NCBI GenBank assembly: GCA_902796295.1
Contig: CADBOL010000256.1
Location: 1 to 21,169, forward strand
Reading direction: 5' to 3'
DNA from: Oscillospiraceae bacterium
GTDB lineage: Bacteria; Bacillota; Clostridia; Oscillospirales; Acutalibacteraceae
DNA: 21,169 nucleotides
A model generated the notes under the pieces. The model ran no database searches. It was not told the origin of the DNA and worked only from the letters and a program-made list of their open reading frames with translations. The translations under genes and the position numbers were made by a program. Of this stretch, positions 9,201 to 17,300 are shown one piece after another (the first letter of the stretch is position 1; the number at the start of each line of letters is the position of its first letter).

Positions 9201-10907
9201 GCCTGCACAGCAGACCTGACCCTGACCGTATCCGCCGTTTCCGTTTGCGTCGGGGCAGGTTGGCATCTCAATGACCTCATTCTTGGAGAAACTGTGGCTT
9301 ACCTTTTCATAGGTCAGATTGACGGTCATATTACCGGTGATTTCGGAAAGGTCCTGATCCGCATATCTGTAAACATAATGATAGCGGTCATTGTCATCGG
9401 TTTCCGTCAGAATAACAGGCTCGGGCGTAAAGAAATTCTGACCTTCGAGTTTTGAAACCGTTATGAGCCTGTCTTCAATCTCCATTTCCGGGGGATATTT
9501 AAGGATAAGATCCCACCCTATCATTTTCCACTGAGCGTAAAGGGTGACAATCTCTCCGTTATTCGGGGTGAGATTGACGGCAAAGCCTTTGTTTGCCACT
9601 GAAATACCGCTGCCGTCGGGCCTGGTGTTCCAGCCGGCAAATTTATAGTTGTTACCCTGACCGTCGGATTTTGAAAATACATTTGCCGGAACCTGGAGAG
9701 GCACATCATAAGTGGCGTTTTTGACAGCCGTCATGGTTCCGCCGGTAGCTCCGTTGCCGTCGAATGCGATTTTATATTTATTCGCTTTCAGCGCTGCGGT
9801 CAGCGTACAGTTGCCGGAAGCAAACGTGAACTGATTCGCATCATCGTCATAAGTCCCGTCTCCTTCCTGATCGTAACCGGTCACTGAATACCCGGCGGGA
9901 ATGTCAATCTCATCAAGGTCAATAAAATCTCCCCTGAAGCCGTAAATGACAGAATCGGGCTTGTTTTTAACTTTGACAGTCAGTTTATGGTTAAAGTAAA
10001 AATATACCTTAACCTGCCTGGTAACCTTTGAGTGGCTTTCATTTCCGGTGTTGAATGTAAAGGTGTATGTTGTTTCATGATCGGGTTTTCCGGAACTGCC
10101 TGTAGGGCAGTAAAGCTTATAAATCGATCCCTCACTGTAAGTGCTGCCGGAGGTTTTATTCATACGGGCATAAGGATCTCCGTCACTCGTCACGGAGTTG
10201 GCATATCCACCCTCTCCTTTGGAACCGTACCATGTAACCCCGTAAACATCGCAGGCGTTTATAAAAATATTGCCGGTAGCGGTGGCTGCCCCTGCCCCCT
10301 GATAAAAATCATAGAAATTATCTTCGTCCGGCAAACCGGGAATATCTGTATGGTGATTTAAGACATTAATTGTTTTGGGCCAGGGAAAATGGATGGTATC
10401 AATATAGAGATGATTATGCGTGTTTGAGCTGCTGAAACATCCGGATTCGGAAATAAGATGAGACGATTTTACATTGATACCGTTCACCTTGATTGTAACC
10501 TCCGCCGCCCATGCGCGCCAGGTAAATCCCCCGCCGAAATCCGTATAAATCTCTATATCGCTCGGGAATTCGGTACCCAGATCCTCGGTAAGGCTCCAGG
10601 TGTCGTCACCGTTGTCAACGCTGTCTTTGATATCATACTCTTTAAACAGATGCTCGCTGCCGGTGCCGTTTTTGGGCCTGGTCCAGACTTTGCACCATGC
10701 ACTGTTCCAGCCGTCGGCATCATTCGTTACTTCAAGATCAATTGTCAGCCGGTAATTATCGCCGAATTTGAGATTTGCAGCCGCATCGGCTTTTATATCA
10801 AAAGGCGCACAGGCAAAAGAGCCGAAAACAAGCGCGGCGGCAATAATAACGCAGGCCGTTCTTTTCAGCATCAACTGATATTTTTTTACAGAGTTCTTAT
10901 GTATCAT
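6237..10907 (-). CDS. Large secreted modular protein with InlB-type repeats, beta-helix region and Ig-like C-terminus
   Basis: 1556 residues. The start at 10907 has AGGGGG about eight bases upstream; a second Met at residue 13 is less likely. The signal peptide is residues 1 to about 42, with a hydrophobic core at 17-32 and an Ala-rich cleavage region at 40-44. Modules in order: an unrecognised N-terminal part (45-370); an InlB-B/Listeria-Bacteroides repeat (378-461, PF09479-like); cysteine pairs at 551-570; a C-x2-C module (584-645); a second InlB-like repeat (650-716); a right-handed beta-helix segment rich in GGGV turns (755-905); a second C-x2-C module (1001-1062); a second beta-solenoid-like region (1070-1310); and two tandem Ig-like domains (about 1318-1430 and 1450-1556). 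There is no LPxTG motif, C-terminal membrane helix or SLH domain, so attachment is unclear. It is transcribed divergently from the two-component operon and is its likely target. An adhesin or surface-coat role is inference from the modules. Confidence 0.85.
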   Translation of the reverse strand: MIHKNSVKKYQLMLKRTACVIIAAALVFGSFACAPFDIKADAAANLKFGDNYRLTIDLEVTNDADGWNSAWCKVWTRPKNGTGSEHLFKEYDIKDSVDNGDDTWSLTEDLGTEFPSDIEIYTDFGGGFTWRAWAAEVTIKVNGINVKSSHLISESGCFSSSNTHNHLYIDTIHFPWPKTINVLNHHTDIPGLPDEDNFYDFYQGAGAATATGNIFINACDVYGVTWYGSKGEGGYANSVTSDGDPYARMNKTSGSTYSEGSIYKLYCPTGSSGKPDHETTYTFTFNTGNESHSKVTRQVKVYFYFNHKLTVKVKNKPDSVIYGFRGDFIDLDEIDIPAGYSVTGYDQEGDGTYDDDANQFTFASGNCTLTAALKANKYKIAFDGNGATGGTMTAVKNATYDVPLQVPANVFSKSDGQGNNYKFAGWNTRPDGSGISVANKGFAVNLTPNNGEIVTLYAQWKMIGWDLILKYPPEMEIEDRLITVSKLEGQNFFTPEPVILTETDDNDRYHYVYRYADQDLSEITGNMTVNLTYEKVSHSFSKNEVIEMPTCPDANGNGGYGQGQVCCAGCGYLDHQYLILPLSHRYDEPEWDWSITYSEATARFTCMLCGHVETVRSDSTCSDEEHMRVFTVSADFEGKTYTDSESEHINHISFDLNGGSGSLETRVVYDGEFELPDLDPSAYKQYADFTGWKIGDTVYQPGDTVEAGDFTAVAQWEISWSDIQAVIDSAGSSTSILLTEDLIASPGDGPLTIPAGKAITIHLNGHKIDRSLSSPAADGSVFKITGGILSVYDEAGGGTITGGYTSGNGGGVDVESGSFWMYSGEISYNRAEGNGGGVYVSGNSDGAAFNLRGGTVCQNICGGSGSGVYASGADNELYISGSAEITKNVCTGDSMSSGGVYADIGNFKINDRIKIHDNYKADESRSNVVLGGNTQMVVWYPLESSALVYISGEPGRVYVHDSNVDDDPGFNPDLTNYRSDSFDFDPALNADKEVIFVSHTHIYTGPVWVWSDDCTSAQAVFTCTGCEDTQTVEAAVTQTGNTNTHLIYTAEAAFEDETYSDTAQKAKGWNMHVSGIQVTGDNCNDILGDGTVKYDVASNTLTLTDAVIETALRSGDNENEFGLRYNVNRGARLKIVLNGTNSIVNTETAGSVVRVFGIAVYNANSSVDCNPLISGSGTLNITLGSDGLTECIGIHSSGSALTVNESRINIGIDGSSPSQGIHANNSIVVENGAQAIITTGSGSGTVSLYARSLSVSEDSSVKVISAVSAVSSVCSLTDSTLMLGIDTAPDISGENSAEWDRSTSLSSYKYVHIRYVERKASAELSADRVVKGQSLTWTVKVPDDTTWVRFSGTYTDSAGNPVNLTLNYKRTNTAVVITDEQYTSLEVWTVDTRFSYAGTGQSSLQNWSVQYKPKGSKEWLPVMSDGGESELVKTVLVGKTADVLVPPTQGYDKYSLISAVSGKESVSAGERSQVTVMTTDDVSKIRICYVDAATGKTKSYAFQTTSTSVKSLESENGISTWVIDFKFIAPAVDSTYSVQCRGTQWGEAQTFTVTVK
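7722..7907 (-). repeat. C-x2-C surface module, copy 2
   Basis: Encodes residues 1001-1062: HIYTGPVWVWS, then AQAVFTCTGCEDTQTV, then FEDETYSDT. It matches copy 1 at the H-x-Y-x2-P-x-W-x-W-S motif, the A-x-FTC-x2-C motif and the terminal Y-(T/S)-D strand. Confidence 0.75.
8418..8630 (-). repeat. Beta-helix entry module shared with the beta-helix gene at 19156-21169
   Basis: Encodes residues 760-830: IHLNGHKI, then GGTITGGYTSGNGGGVDV, then WMYSGEI. The other beta-helix protein has, in the same order and with similar spacing, VIDLNGRYI, GGVITGGASGDGAGGVHV and FNMYGGTI (20149-20391). The shared order and spacing point to a common module, not chance beta-helix similarity. Confidence 0.7.
8760..8960 (-). 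repeat. InlB B-type repeat domain, copy 2 (diverged)
   Basis: Encodes residues 650-716, starting HISFDLNGGSGSLETR, with a central FTGWKIGDTVY and ending FTAVAQW. It is shorter than copy 1 but keeps the G-W and final Q-W signatures of the family. It directly follows C-x2-C module copy 1. Confidence 0.75.
8973..9158 (-). repeat. C-x2-C surface module, copy 1
   Basis: Encodes residues 584-645. The pattern is H-x-Y-x2-P-x-W-x-W-S, then A-x-A-x-FTCMLCG, then a strand ending in FEGKTYTDSE. It recurs at 7722-7907. The Cys pair could bind metal or form a disulfide; the copies are diverged, so this is an old duplication. Confidence 0.75.
9525..9776 (-). repeat. InlB B-type (Listeria-Bacteroides) repeat domain, copy 1
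   Basis: Encodes residues 378-461 of the large leftward protein. It shows the family pattern: a first strand with FDGNGATGG, a central YKFAGWNTRPDGSG and a final VTLYAQW. These are small beta-grasp domains common in Gram-positive surface proteins, where they act as stalks or binding modules. Confidence 0.85.
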
Positions 10908-10939
10908 TCCGATACCCCCTGATAATTTCTCACTTTAAC

Positions 10940-10945
10940 ATTAAC
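10940..10945 (-). promoter_or_regulatory. Possible -10 element of the large leftward gene
   Basis: Read leftward, GTTAAT (10945-10940) matches TATAAT at four of six positions and sits 8 bp past the second heptamer. No good -35 hexamer is present, because the heptamers occupy that place, as expected for an activator-dependent promoter. Transcription would start near 10933, giving a leader of about 26 bases containing the AGGGGG ribosome site. TATATG just upstream is an alternative. Confidence 0.35.
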
Positions 10946-10953
10946 ATATAAAG

Positions 10954-10971
10954 GGTGACAAAAAGGTGACA
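10954..10971. promoter_or_regulatory. Candidate SARP-type operator: two GGTGACA heptamers with 11-bp period
   Basis: GGTGACA occurs at 10954-10960 and again at 10965-10971, separated by AAAA; the flanking AAA and GG are also shared. Heptameric direct repeats with an 11-bp period are the known target geometry of SARP-family DNA-binding domains, and the adjacent response regulator carries such a domain. The site lies between the divergent large secreted gene and the kinase operon. On the minus strand the proximal heptamer is exactly 8 bp from GTTAAT (10945-10940), the spacing typical of SARP-activated promoters. The assignment is inference from geometry and neighbourhood. Confidence 0.55.
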
Positions 10972-11023
10972 AATTTATTAAATTTTAAAATAAATAAAAA
11001 AATTATAAAAATTCAAAAAAATA

Positions 11024-11052
11024 TTGCGTACACACGTATATTATGATAGGAT
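11024..11052 (+). promoter_or_regulatory. Candidate sigma-A promoter of the kinase operon
   Basis: TTGCGT (-35, 11024-11029), a 17-bp spacer and TAGGAT (-10, 11047-11052) preceded by TGA, which makes it an extended -10. Runs of A at 10996-11002, 11007-11011 and 11015-11021 lie directly upstream, like an UP element. Transcription would begin near 11059, leaving a leader of about 67 bases before the kinase ATG. Confidence 0.5.
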
Positions 11053-11125
11053 TTATTAAAATATGTATATCCGGAGACAATCCCCGGCAGAGTATGCCGT
11101 CTGATATCTCATTTCGGTGATAAAT

Positions 11126-12415
11126 ATGTCAACACTGCAATACATTCACTTTTCAATAGAAATCTGGGGAGCACTGTTTTCGCTGATTTCGGTGATCACG
11201 GTTTTCATCACCAGGCATTATGATAAAGCGGGCGCACGCAAGCTGATTAACCTGCTTATCTGTGCGACCTTTCTCATGATCAGCGATTCAATCGCCTGGG
11301 CATTCAGAGGAAATATCAAAGAAATCGGTTACTATGCGGTCAGGATTTCAAATTACTGCGCTTTCTTTTTCGGATTCCTTATCATGCCGCTTGTCGCGGA
11401 ATATATTTCACACCTTATTTCAAAACGGGCCGAGATAGAGGGCCTCTACTGGAAATACATTGAATGGGTGCTTTTTGTCCTGGGCGCGGGGATAATTTCG
11501 GTCAATGTGTTTCATGAATTCATTTATTCTTTTGACGCAAGAAACACTTATTACCGTCTGAATTACGGAATGCTGCCCGGCATCATAGCTTTTGTGGGCA
11601 TAGTCATTACTTTGGGAGTAGTGCTCCAGTATATAAGCTATATGACAAAGTTTGAAAAGACCGCGATGATTATGTTCCTTGTTCTGCCGAATATTGCGGT
11701 TGTAATCCAGACTCTGCATTACGGCGTTTCTTTCACTAATCTTTCTCTTGTCTTTTCCATTCTTCTGCTGTTTATTTCTTATGAATTTGATTTTATGCAG
11801 TATAACGCGGCGAAAGAAAAGATTCTCGCCGAAGAGAGAATCCGTCTGGTCAATCAGCAGGTGCAGCCCCATTTTATTTTCAACACGCTCTCCGTCATAA
11901 GGCATTTATGCAAGAACGCCCCCGATGAGGCGGCGGACGCGATAAATGAATTCTCGGGATATCTGCGCAGCTGCACCGATTTTATCAATGAACCGGACTG
12001 CATTCCCGCCGAGCGTGAAATAGATCTTGTTAAGCATTATATTTATCTTGAGCAGAAGCGTTTCGGCAAAAGCATTACGGTTGAATATGACATCGAGGAA
12101 ACTGACTTTTCCGTTCCCCCTTTCGCAATCCAGACCAATGTCGAAAACGCTATCAAACACGGGCTCAGATCTCAGCAGAAATCTGACGGGCTGATTACCA
12201 TAAGGACTTATGCGCAGGGCTCAGACAATATCGTTGAGATTGAAGACAACGGAGCTGGCTTTGATACGGAAATTCTCAAAGACCCCTCCCGCAGAAATCA
12301 TGTGGGAATCCGCAATACAGCCGAGAGGCTTAATCTTATGTGCAAAGGCTCAATCGATGTTCAGAGCAGTCCCGGGGAAGGGACAAAAGTAACCATCACA
12401 ATACCGAAGGAATGA
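11126..12415 (+). CDS. Sensor histidine kinase, LytS/YesM type, with seven-helix membrane sensor
   Basis: 429 residues from ATG 11126, chosen over GTG 11117 because GGTGA at 11116-11120 lies five bases before it and would overlap the GTG. Residues 11-222 contain seven hydrophobic segments with short loops, resembling 7TM-type sensor regions; no large extracellular domain is present, so the ligand may be sensed in the membrane or by a partner protein. A short linker helix follows. QQVQPHFIFNTL (244-255) carries the phosphoacceptor His249 of the His_kinase (PF06580) family, and the ATPase part has NVENAIKHG (338-346), EDNGAGFD (373-380) and HVGIRNTAERL (392-402). The response regulator starts four bases after the stop. 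Signal unknown. Confidence 0.9.
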   Translation: MSTLQYIHFSIEIWGALFSLISVITVFITRHYDKAGARKLINLLICATFLMISDSIAWAFRGNIKEIGYYAVRISNYCAFFFGFLIMPLVAEYISHLISKRAEIEGLYWKYIEWVLFVLGAGIISVNVFHEFIYSFDARNTYYRLNYGMLPGIIAFVGIVITLGVVLQYISYMTKFEKTAMIMFLVLPNIAVVIQTLHYGVSFTNLSLVFSILLLFISYEFDFMQYNAAKEKILAEERIRLVNQQVQPHFIFNTLSVIRHLCKNAPDEAADAINEFSGYLRSCTDFINEPDCIPAEREIDLVKHYIYLEQKRFGKSITVEYDIEETDFSVPPFAIQTNVENAIKHGLRSQQKSDGLITIRTYAQGSDNIVEIEDNGAGFDTEILKDPSRRNHVGIRNTAERLNLMCKGSIDVQSSPGEGTKVTITIPKE

Positions 12416-12419
12416 GAAA

Positions 12420-13211
12420 ATGAGAATACTGATCGTTGATGACGAGGAGTATCTGAGAGAAGATCTCAGAGACGCCGTTGAAAGAGTTTCTCCCGGAAAC
12501 GAGTACTTTTTTGCCTCCGAGTATAACGGAGCGGTCAAGCTGATTGACAGCCACTCGTTTGATATTGCTTTTCTCGATATTCAGATGCCCGGGAAAAACG
12601 GTCTCACACTTGCGGAAACAATAAAAAAGAAATGCCCTAAAATCAATATCATAATGGTTACGGCATACAGTCAATACGCTCTTGACGCGCTTAAACTCTT
12701 TGTGAGCGGATATCTGCTGAAACCCGTTATGGATAAAGACCTTAAAGAAACGCTGAAAAATCTCCGCAATCCCGTTGAAAAGAATGACGGCGTCAGAAAG
12801 CTTAAAGTCAGATGCTTCGGTAATTTCGATATTTTTGCCGACGGAAAGCCGATGGCATTCAAAAGACAGAGAGAAAAGGAAATGCTCGCCTATCTGATCT
12901 GCCTTAAAGGAGCATCGGCCAGCCGTAACGAAATCTGTGCCGCCCTGTTTGAAGAATCAATGACTCCCGAAAAGGCCGTCATCAATTTCAAGACAATATT
13001 CTCCTCCCTGCGCAAAGACCTGGAACGGCAGGGATTTGAAGAAGTACTGATTCATAACAGCAACTCATACTCCGTAAACACAGAACTGCTTGACTGTGAT
13101 TATTATGATTTTCTGGTCGGTACATGCGATGAATCGGAAAGCTTTCACGGAGAATTCATGAATCAATACAGCTGGGCCGAAACATATATCTATTCACTTG
13201 AAAATTTCTGA
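12420..13211 (+). CDS. Response regulator with SARP-like winged-helix DNA-binding domain
   Basis: 263 residues. The receiver domain (1-115) has acidic pair Asp7-Asp8, phosphoacceptor Asp53, Thr81 and Lys101 in YLLKPV, all intact. From about residue 126, KVRCFGNFDIFADGKPM begins a winged-helix domain of the SARP/Trans_reg_C type: a helix with REKEMLAYLICLKG, then RNEICAALF, then NFKTIFSSLRKDL as recognition region and a final wing NSNSYSVNTE. The tail, DYYDFLVG through FMNQYSWAETYIYSL, resembles the first helices of a BTAD domain, which then stops; a full BTAD is about 150 residues. It matches the CheY-SARP regulators known in Bacillota. AAGGA (12407-12411) is its ribosome site. Likely phosphorylated by the adjacent kinase. 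Confidence 0.88.
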   Translation: MRILIVDDEEYLREDLRDAVERVSPGNEYFFASEYNGAVKLIDSHSFDIAFLDIQMPGKNGLTLAETIKKKCPKINIIMVTAYSQYALDALKLFVSGYLLKPVMDKDLKETLKNLRNPVEKNDGVRKLKVRCFGNFDIFADGKPMAFKRQREKEMLAYLICLKGASASRNEICAALFEESMTPEKAVINFKTIFSSLRKDLERQGFEEVLIHNSNSYSVNTELLDCDYYDFLVGTCDESESFHGEFMNQYSWAETYIYSLENF

Positions 13212-13223
13212 GGGGTTGATCAT

Positions 13224-13685
13224 ATGAAGAAAAAACTGTTTTGCGTGATTCTGATTGCACTGCTTGTCATATCTGCAGCCGCGCTTATAATATTCAGGCA
13301 GAAAACAAACAGCAATACCGAAAGCGGCGACACCGACAGCGGTATTGAATCCGCCAACTTTGATATTCAGTACAGCGACCGTCTTGTTGGAGTTCCCGTA
13401 ACCTCCACTGAATCCAACAGCAGCACAATAGAGGTTAAATACGGTGACGCCGGTTACACCAGAAAAACACTCGGTGTAAACGATAACAGCGACAGGAGAA
13501 ACGACCTGACCGAAGAATCCTCTCAAACAGTAGGCGTTTACGAGGTAACGCTCAGAGGCAAAGACGGCAAGCTCTGTCTCGCAACCTGGACTTATAACAG
13601 CTTTGCTTACACCATTTCAATCAGCGACTCATATGACGGAGTTGACCTTAACGAAATGACAGAATATATTATGGCAACCAGATAA
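13224..13685 (+). CDS. Small membrane-anchored extracellular protein, unknown function
   Basis: 153 residues, not recognised. Residues 5-24 are an uncleaved-looking N-terminal membrane helix after MKKK, so the rest should lie outside the cell. Residues 29-45 are a polar Ser/Thr/Asp/Asn linker. The remainder is a compact domain with likely strands VGVYEVTLRGKDGKLCLATW and FAYTISISDSYDGVDL, then a short helix NEMTEYIMA. This resembles the C-terminal layout of small DUF4367-like domains, in which a W-x4-Y-x-I strand is followed by a helix, but the match is weak. GAGGGG (13210-13215) overlaps the regulator's stop, so it is in the kinase operon. It may modulate or supply input to the kinase, which lacks an extracellular domain; that is inference. 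Confidence 0.75.
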   Translation: MKKKLFCVILIALLVISAAALIIFRQKTNSNTESGDTDSGIESANFDIQYSDRLVGVPVTSTESNSSTIEVKYGDAGYTRKTLGVNDNSDRRNDLTEESSQTVGVYEVTLRGKDGKLCLATWTYNSFAYTISISDSYDGVDLNEMTEYIMATR

Positions 13686-13715
13686 CCCGCATCCCGAAAA
13701 ATATGAGGTTTTAAA

Positions 13716-14219
13716 ATGAAAAGAACTATTGCCGTATTGGCAGCAATTTTTGTTTCTCTCGGTATCTTCTGCTCATGCGGAAAAAGCAGCGAAAAGTCAG
13801 AAAAAAGCAAAAGTGAATCTTATATGCTGCCCGAAGATAAGATTGTTCCCACCGAAGAAATCAATCTTGAAACCGCAAAATCGGAAGATTCTCTTTTCGG
13901 CTCATACAAAAATGATACATACACCATGGATATTGAGGCCGGCGAAAATGATATGACGGTATTCACCGTCAGGTCAAATATCAAAGACAGAGTCTCTTAT
14001 GAATGGGTTATAAAAGGCAGTTACAGCCCGTCCGGCAATCTCGTCAATTATTTCAGCGCGGTCAAAACAGAGATTGTCTATGACAGAAACGGGGATGAAA
14101 AAGAACGCGAAGTAATATATGACAACGGCTCGGGAAGGATGCTTTTTACAGGAGAAAACCGGGTCATCTGGAAAAACAGCTTTGAGGATATTGAGGATAA
14201 TGAGTTTGTCCGCTCCTGA
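13716..14219 (+). CDS. Putative lipoprotein, unknown function
   Basis: 167 residues. A signal sequence (1-20) ends in IFCSC, with Cys21 the probable lipidated residue; the lipobox is imperfect because the -3 residue is Phe. A Lys/Ser/Glu-rich linker (22-40) follows. The folded part begins near residue 58 with LFGSYKNDTYTMDI and continues through strands ending in MLFTGENRVIWKNS. This resembles small beta-barrel lipoproteins that report how much a structure deviates from a reference (the G-x-Y ... I-x-W layout), but no family is assigned. TGAGG at 13704-13708 is a modest ribosome site. It is the last gene of the operon and lies 30 bases after the previous one, ahead of a terminator. Confidence 0.75.
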   Translation: MKRTIAVLAAIFVSLGIFCSCGKSSEKSEKSKSESYMLPEDKIVPTEEINLETAKSEDSLFGSYKNDTYTMDIEAGENDMTVFTVRSNIKDRVSYEWVIKGSYSPSGNLVNYFSAVKTEIVYDRNGDEKEREVIYDNGSGRMLFTGENRVIWKNSFEDIEDNEFVRS

Positions 14220-14250
14220 TCCGGTATTTTATTTAACAGATATTTTTAAA

Positions 14251-14286
14251 GGGTCTGCAGCAAAATGCTGCAGACCCCGTTTTTTT
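14251..14286 (+). terminator. Intrinsic terminator of the kinase operon
   Basis: GGGTCTGCAGCA (14251-14262), loop AAA, TGCTGCAGACCC (14266-14277) is a perfect 12-bp stem, followed by CG and seven T. Leftward, the same stem is 26 bases after the stop of the 1620-residue gene but is followed only by TTTAAAAAT, so bidirectional use is possible but weaker. Confidence 0.93.
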
Positions 14287-14303
14287 AACAGCGCTTATGT
14301 ATA

Positions 14304-17300
14304 TCAGCCGTTGTTTGCGAGAGTGAATTTCAGCGTTCCCTGAGACTCAGTTTCATTGATATGTCCGCCTGTTATCTGACCTGCGGGCTTCACACTGCCG
14401 TCGCTTCTCTGAGCAAACAATGTGACACGGTTATCAAGCACATATGTGTCTTCATAGCTGTATGCCGCCGTTCCCGCATTGGGATTTGCAGGCCTGCTGT
14501 AATCACTGAACATTATATATTCCCATGCAACGGCATTTGACGCCGAGATATTTTTGCTGTAAGGAACCCGGTCATATCTCGTCATGCCTATCTGTGAATA
14601 ATACCCGGTGTAAACATCCTGAGGAAGCAGAGTGTTCGCCTGGTTCTTGTCATTATAGTTTGAAGAGTAATACGGGCAGCAGTAATACATATAGATCTCA
14701 TCGCCTTCACCGCCCGTGAGATTTCTGTCTGAAACAGGATAATAATACACCCTGTCTTTGTTGACAAATCCTCCCGGTTGATACTGCTCTCCCCTCGTCA
14801 GGATCACATCATAAACCGCTTCGGTCAGTATCTTGTCAAGCGCCTCTTTCCTGAGTTTTTCCGTTGCTTTTGCATTGATTGAATCCCAGTCAATATGCTT
14901 TGAACGGAATCCCATGTAGATACTCTTGCCCACTATGCCGGTATTGAGATCCATATCAACATATTCATAACAGCCCTGAGAGAGAAGATCGCAGAGGGCG
15001 GCACGTTTTGTGTTGCCCACGCCGATATACAGTTTTGTGAATATATCGCGTTTATCCTTATCGTATTTCAGGTGAATGAAATTTGTCTGATTGGGTTCAC
15101 CGAAAGGCGCGCTGTGGTTTTTATCGGCACAGCGGTTGGTGGCGTATCCGGCTACTATGGGATTGTTGTCAATCATAATATCGGTAATCGGAGCGCCGGG
15201 AGCAATACCGGTATTCACTGTGTAATAAAGGAAATAATTCTTGCCGCGCATCTCTATCGGCGACTGTGAGCCGGCGCAGGTGTATTCAACATTTTCAAAT
15301 TTCACGGTGTCCGGGGCGACAGTATCGTTAATCTGATAGAGAAGCACACCGGTGATCGCGTTTTCCTTCTTGTCTGTTCTGTTGACTCCGATATATGCTG
15401 CAACATTGCCTTCAGGCGGTGTTCTGTCTCCCTCTCCGTCACTGTTTGTTTTGTTATACCATGCATCGCTCTGATTGGCGATAGCGAGATTTGTATAAAT
15501 AACCTCGTCCGTGCATCCCGAGACGGCGGAGTTGAGCGCCTGAGTATCAACCATTGTGTCAATCGCCCGGAGCGTATCATTATCAGCGCCGGAATTCTTT
15601 GCCTTATATTGCGCTCTGGAATAAGAGCCGACAGAGAGACTCGAAATATATTTCGGTTTTGAAGTTTCGGGATTCCTGAGATATATGAACATGCTTGTTG
15701 CCTGCTTGCCTTTATCTGCCAAATAATCTTCCGTAGCTGTTCCCTTGCTGTTGAAGAAACTGCTGTAGCAAAGATCGAAGGGCTCTGTATTGTGCGGGTT
15801 TTTCAGTTCATAAATCGAATGGAAATCTCCGCTCGCATCTGTATTGTCAAGTGTTTTAAGCCCTTTGACACTGAAGCTTATCAGGCCGTTGCTTTCTTTG
15901 CCTTTGATTGATTTGTCTGAAACAACGACATCTGCAAGCTTGATCGGTTCTCTGCCTTTTGTATATCCGAGCACATATAATCCGGCGGGAATATAATCCG
16001 ATGTCGGATAACCGAATTTTACATTCTGCGCAAACTTTGATGTTACGGCATGTCCGTTACGGACCTTATCAATATCTTCATCTTTAAGGTTCAGTGCGCC
16101 GCTGTCCCTGAATGTGTTATTCAGGCCGATATATCTGCTCACCGAGCCGTAAAGGTAGCTCTGCTGGCCTATATAACTGCATGAAACATAATTGAGCTGT
16201 GTTTTGTTTTCGCCTTTTTTTGAGATGGTATACGGAAGAGAATCCGAAAAAGTCGTGCTTTGATAGGCGGCAACATCGTAAACGGCTCTGTACGGATTAT
16301 ATGTGTAGGTATAAGCGGGATGTACCCAGTAACCTTCCGTACCCGCGCCGAAATCGACACTGTTTCTCAGACTGGATGCGATATTATAAGTTCCGCCATT
16401 GCCTAAAACCACGGTTCTCGGAATTGTTCTTGCATAATCCTCAAGAGCTTTGTATTTCTCATCCAGCTGATGATATCTGATATTTCCGCGGGTCTCATAT
16501 TGATTTGCGTCATACTTGTAGTTTCTGCCGCCGATAAAGAAGAAACCCGAGAGATACTTTGTGCCCGATGTGTATTTTGTCTCCGGCTCATAGTAAAGAT
16601 ACGACCCTTTATGGCTTGCCATTTCGTTGCTTCTCGTGTTATGGAAGCCGGAGAAAATCTGCGGGATACTCACTTCGGTATAAACAAGCGTCGTATTGAA
16701 ATCATAAGGATAGTCGGCTCCGAAGAGTGAAACAGGCTCCCAGCCGGGCTGAACTTTGCTGAATGAGCTGACAACATGAAGCCCGTCGGCCAGTATGGGT
16801 GTACCGGCATTCTCATCCTTTGAGTAGTAAAGCGCATCTGCCTGAGGCCTGGTCTGCTCGTCTCCGACAGCCACATAAGCGCCTATGTTTTCAACAAAAT
16901 TATAGGTATTGCTTCCCAAAGCGGTAGGAACGCCTTCGGGTTTCCCCGCGTACGGAGCGACTCTGATATCCCTGACCGCATTGTTCTTGTCGGTGGTGAT
17001 TGTATATCCGACAAAAGTGGCATACTGAGTTCCGGATGACAGATTCGCATCAAGAATATAGAACTTTTTCTGCTTTGCCAGAATCTTTGCCTTTGCTTCA
17101 GCCTCATTCTTGCCGACAGCTATGATGAGGTCTTCAACGTAGGATTTGCTTCCCCCGGAAGATTCACCCTCCGAATCCGGCTCGGGAGACGCGTTGGTTA
17201 TCGATTTATCGGTACGGTAGTGAATGTAGCAGCCGTTTCCGTCATCGGTCTCGCAGAACGCGTTGGTATTAGCGGTATTTCTCTCGCCGAAAAACTTGAC

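Noticed and set aside
9543..9549. A further GGTGACA heptamer inside the large leftward gene
   Set aside because: It is a single copy within coding sequence, without a partner at 11 bp, so it is expected by chance.
11062..11100. Possible riboswitch or attenuator in the leader of the kinase gene
   Set aside because: Only short stems are present (CCGG pairing and CGGCA/TGCCG), with no T run and no recognisable aptamer; the leader is too short and AT-rich for a supported call.
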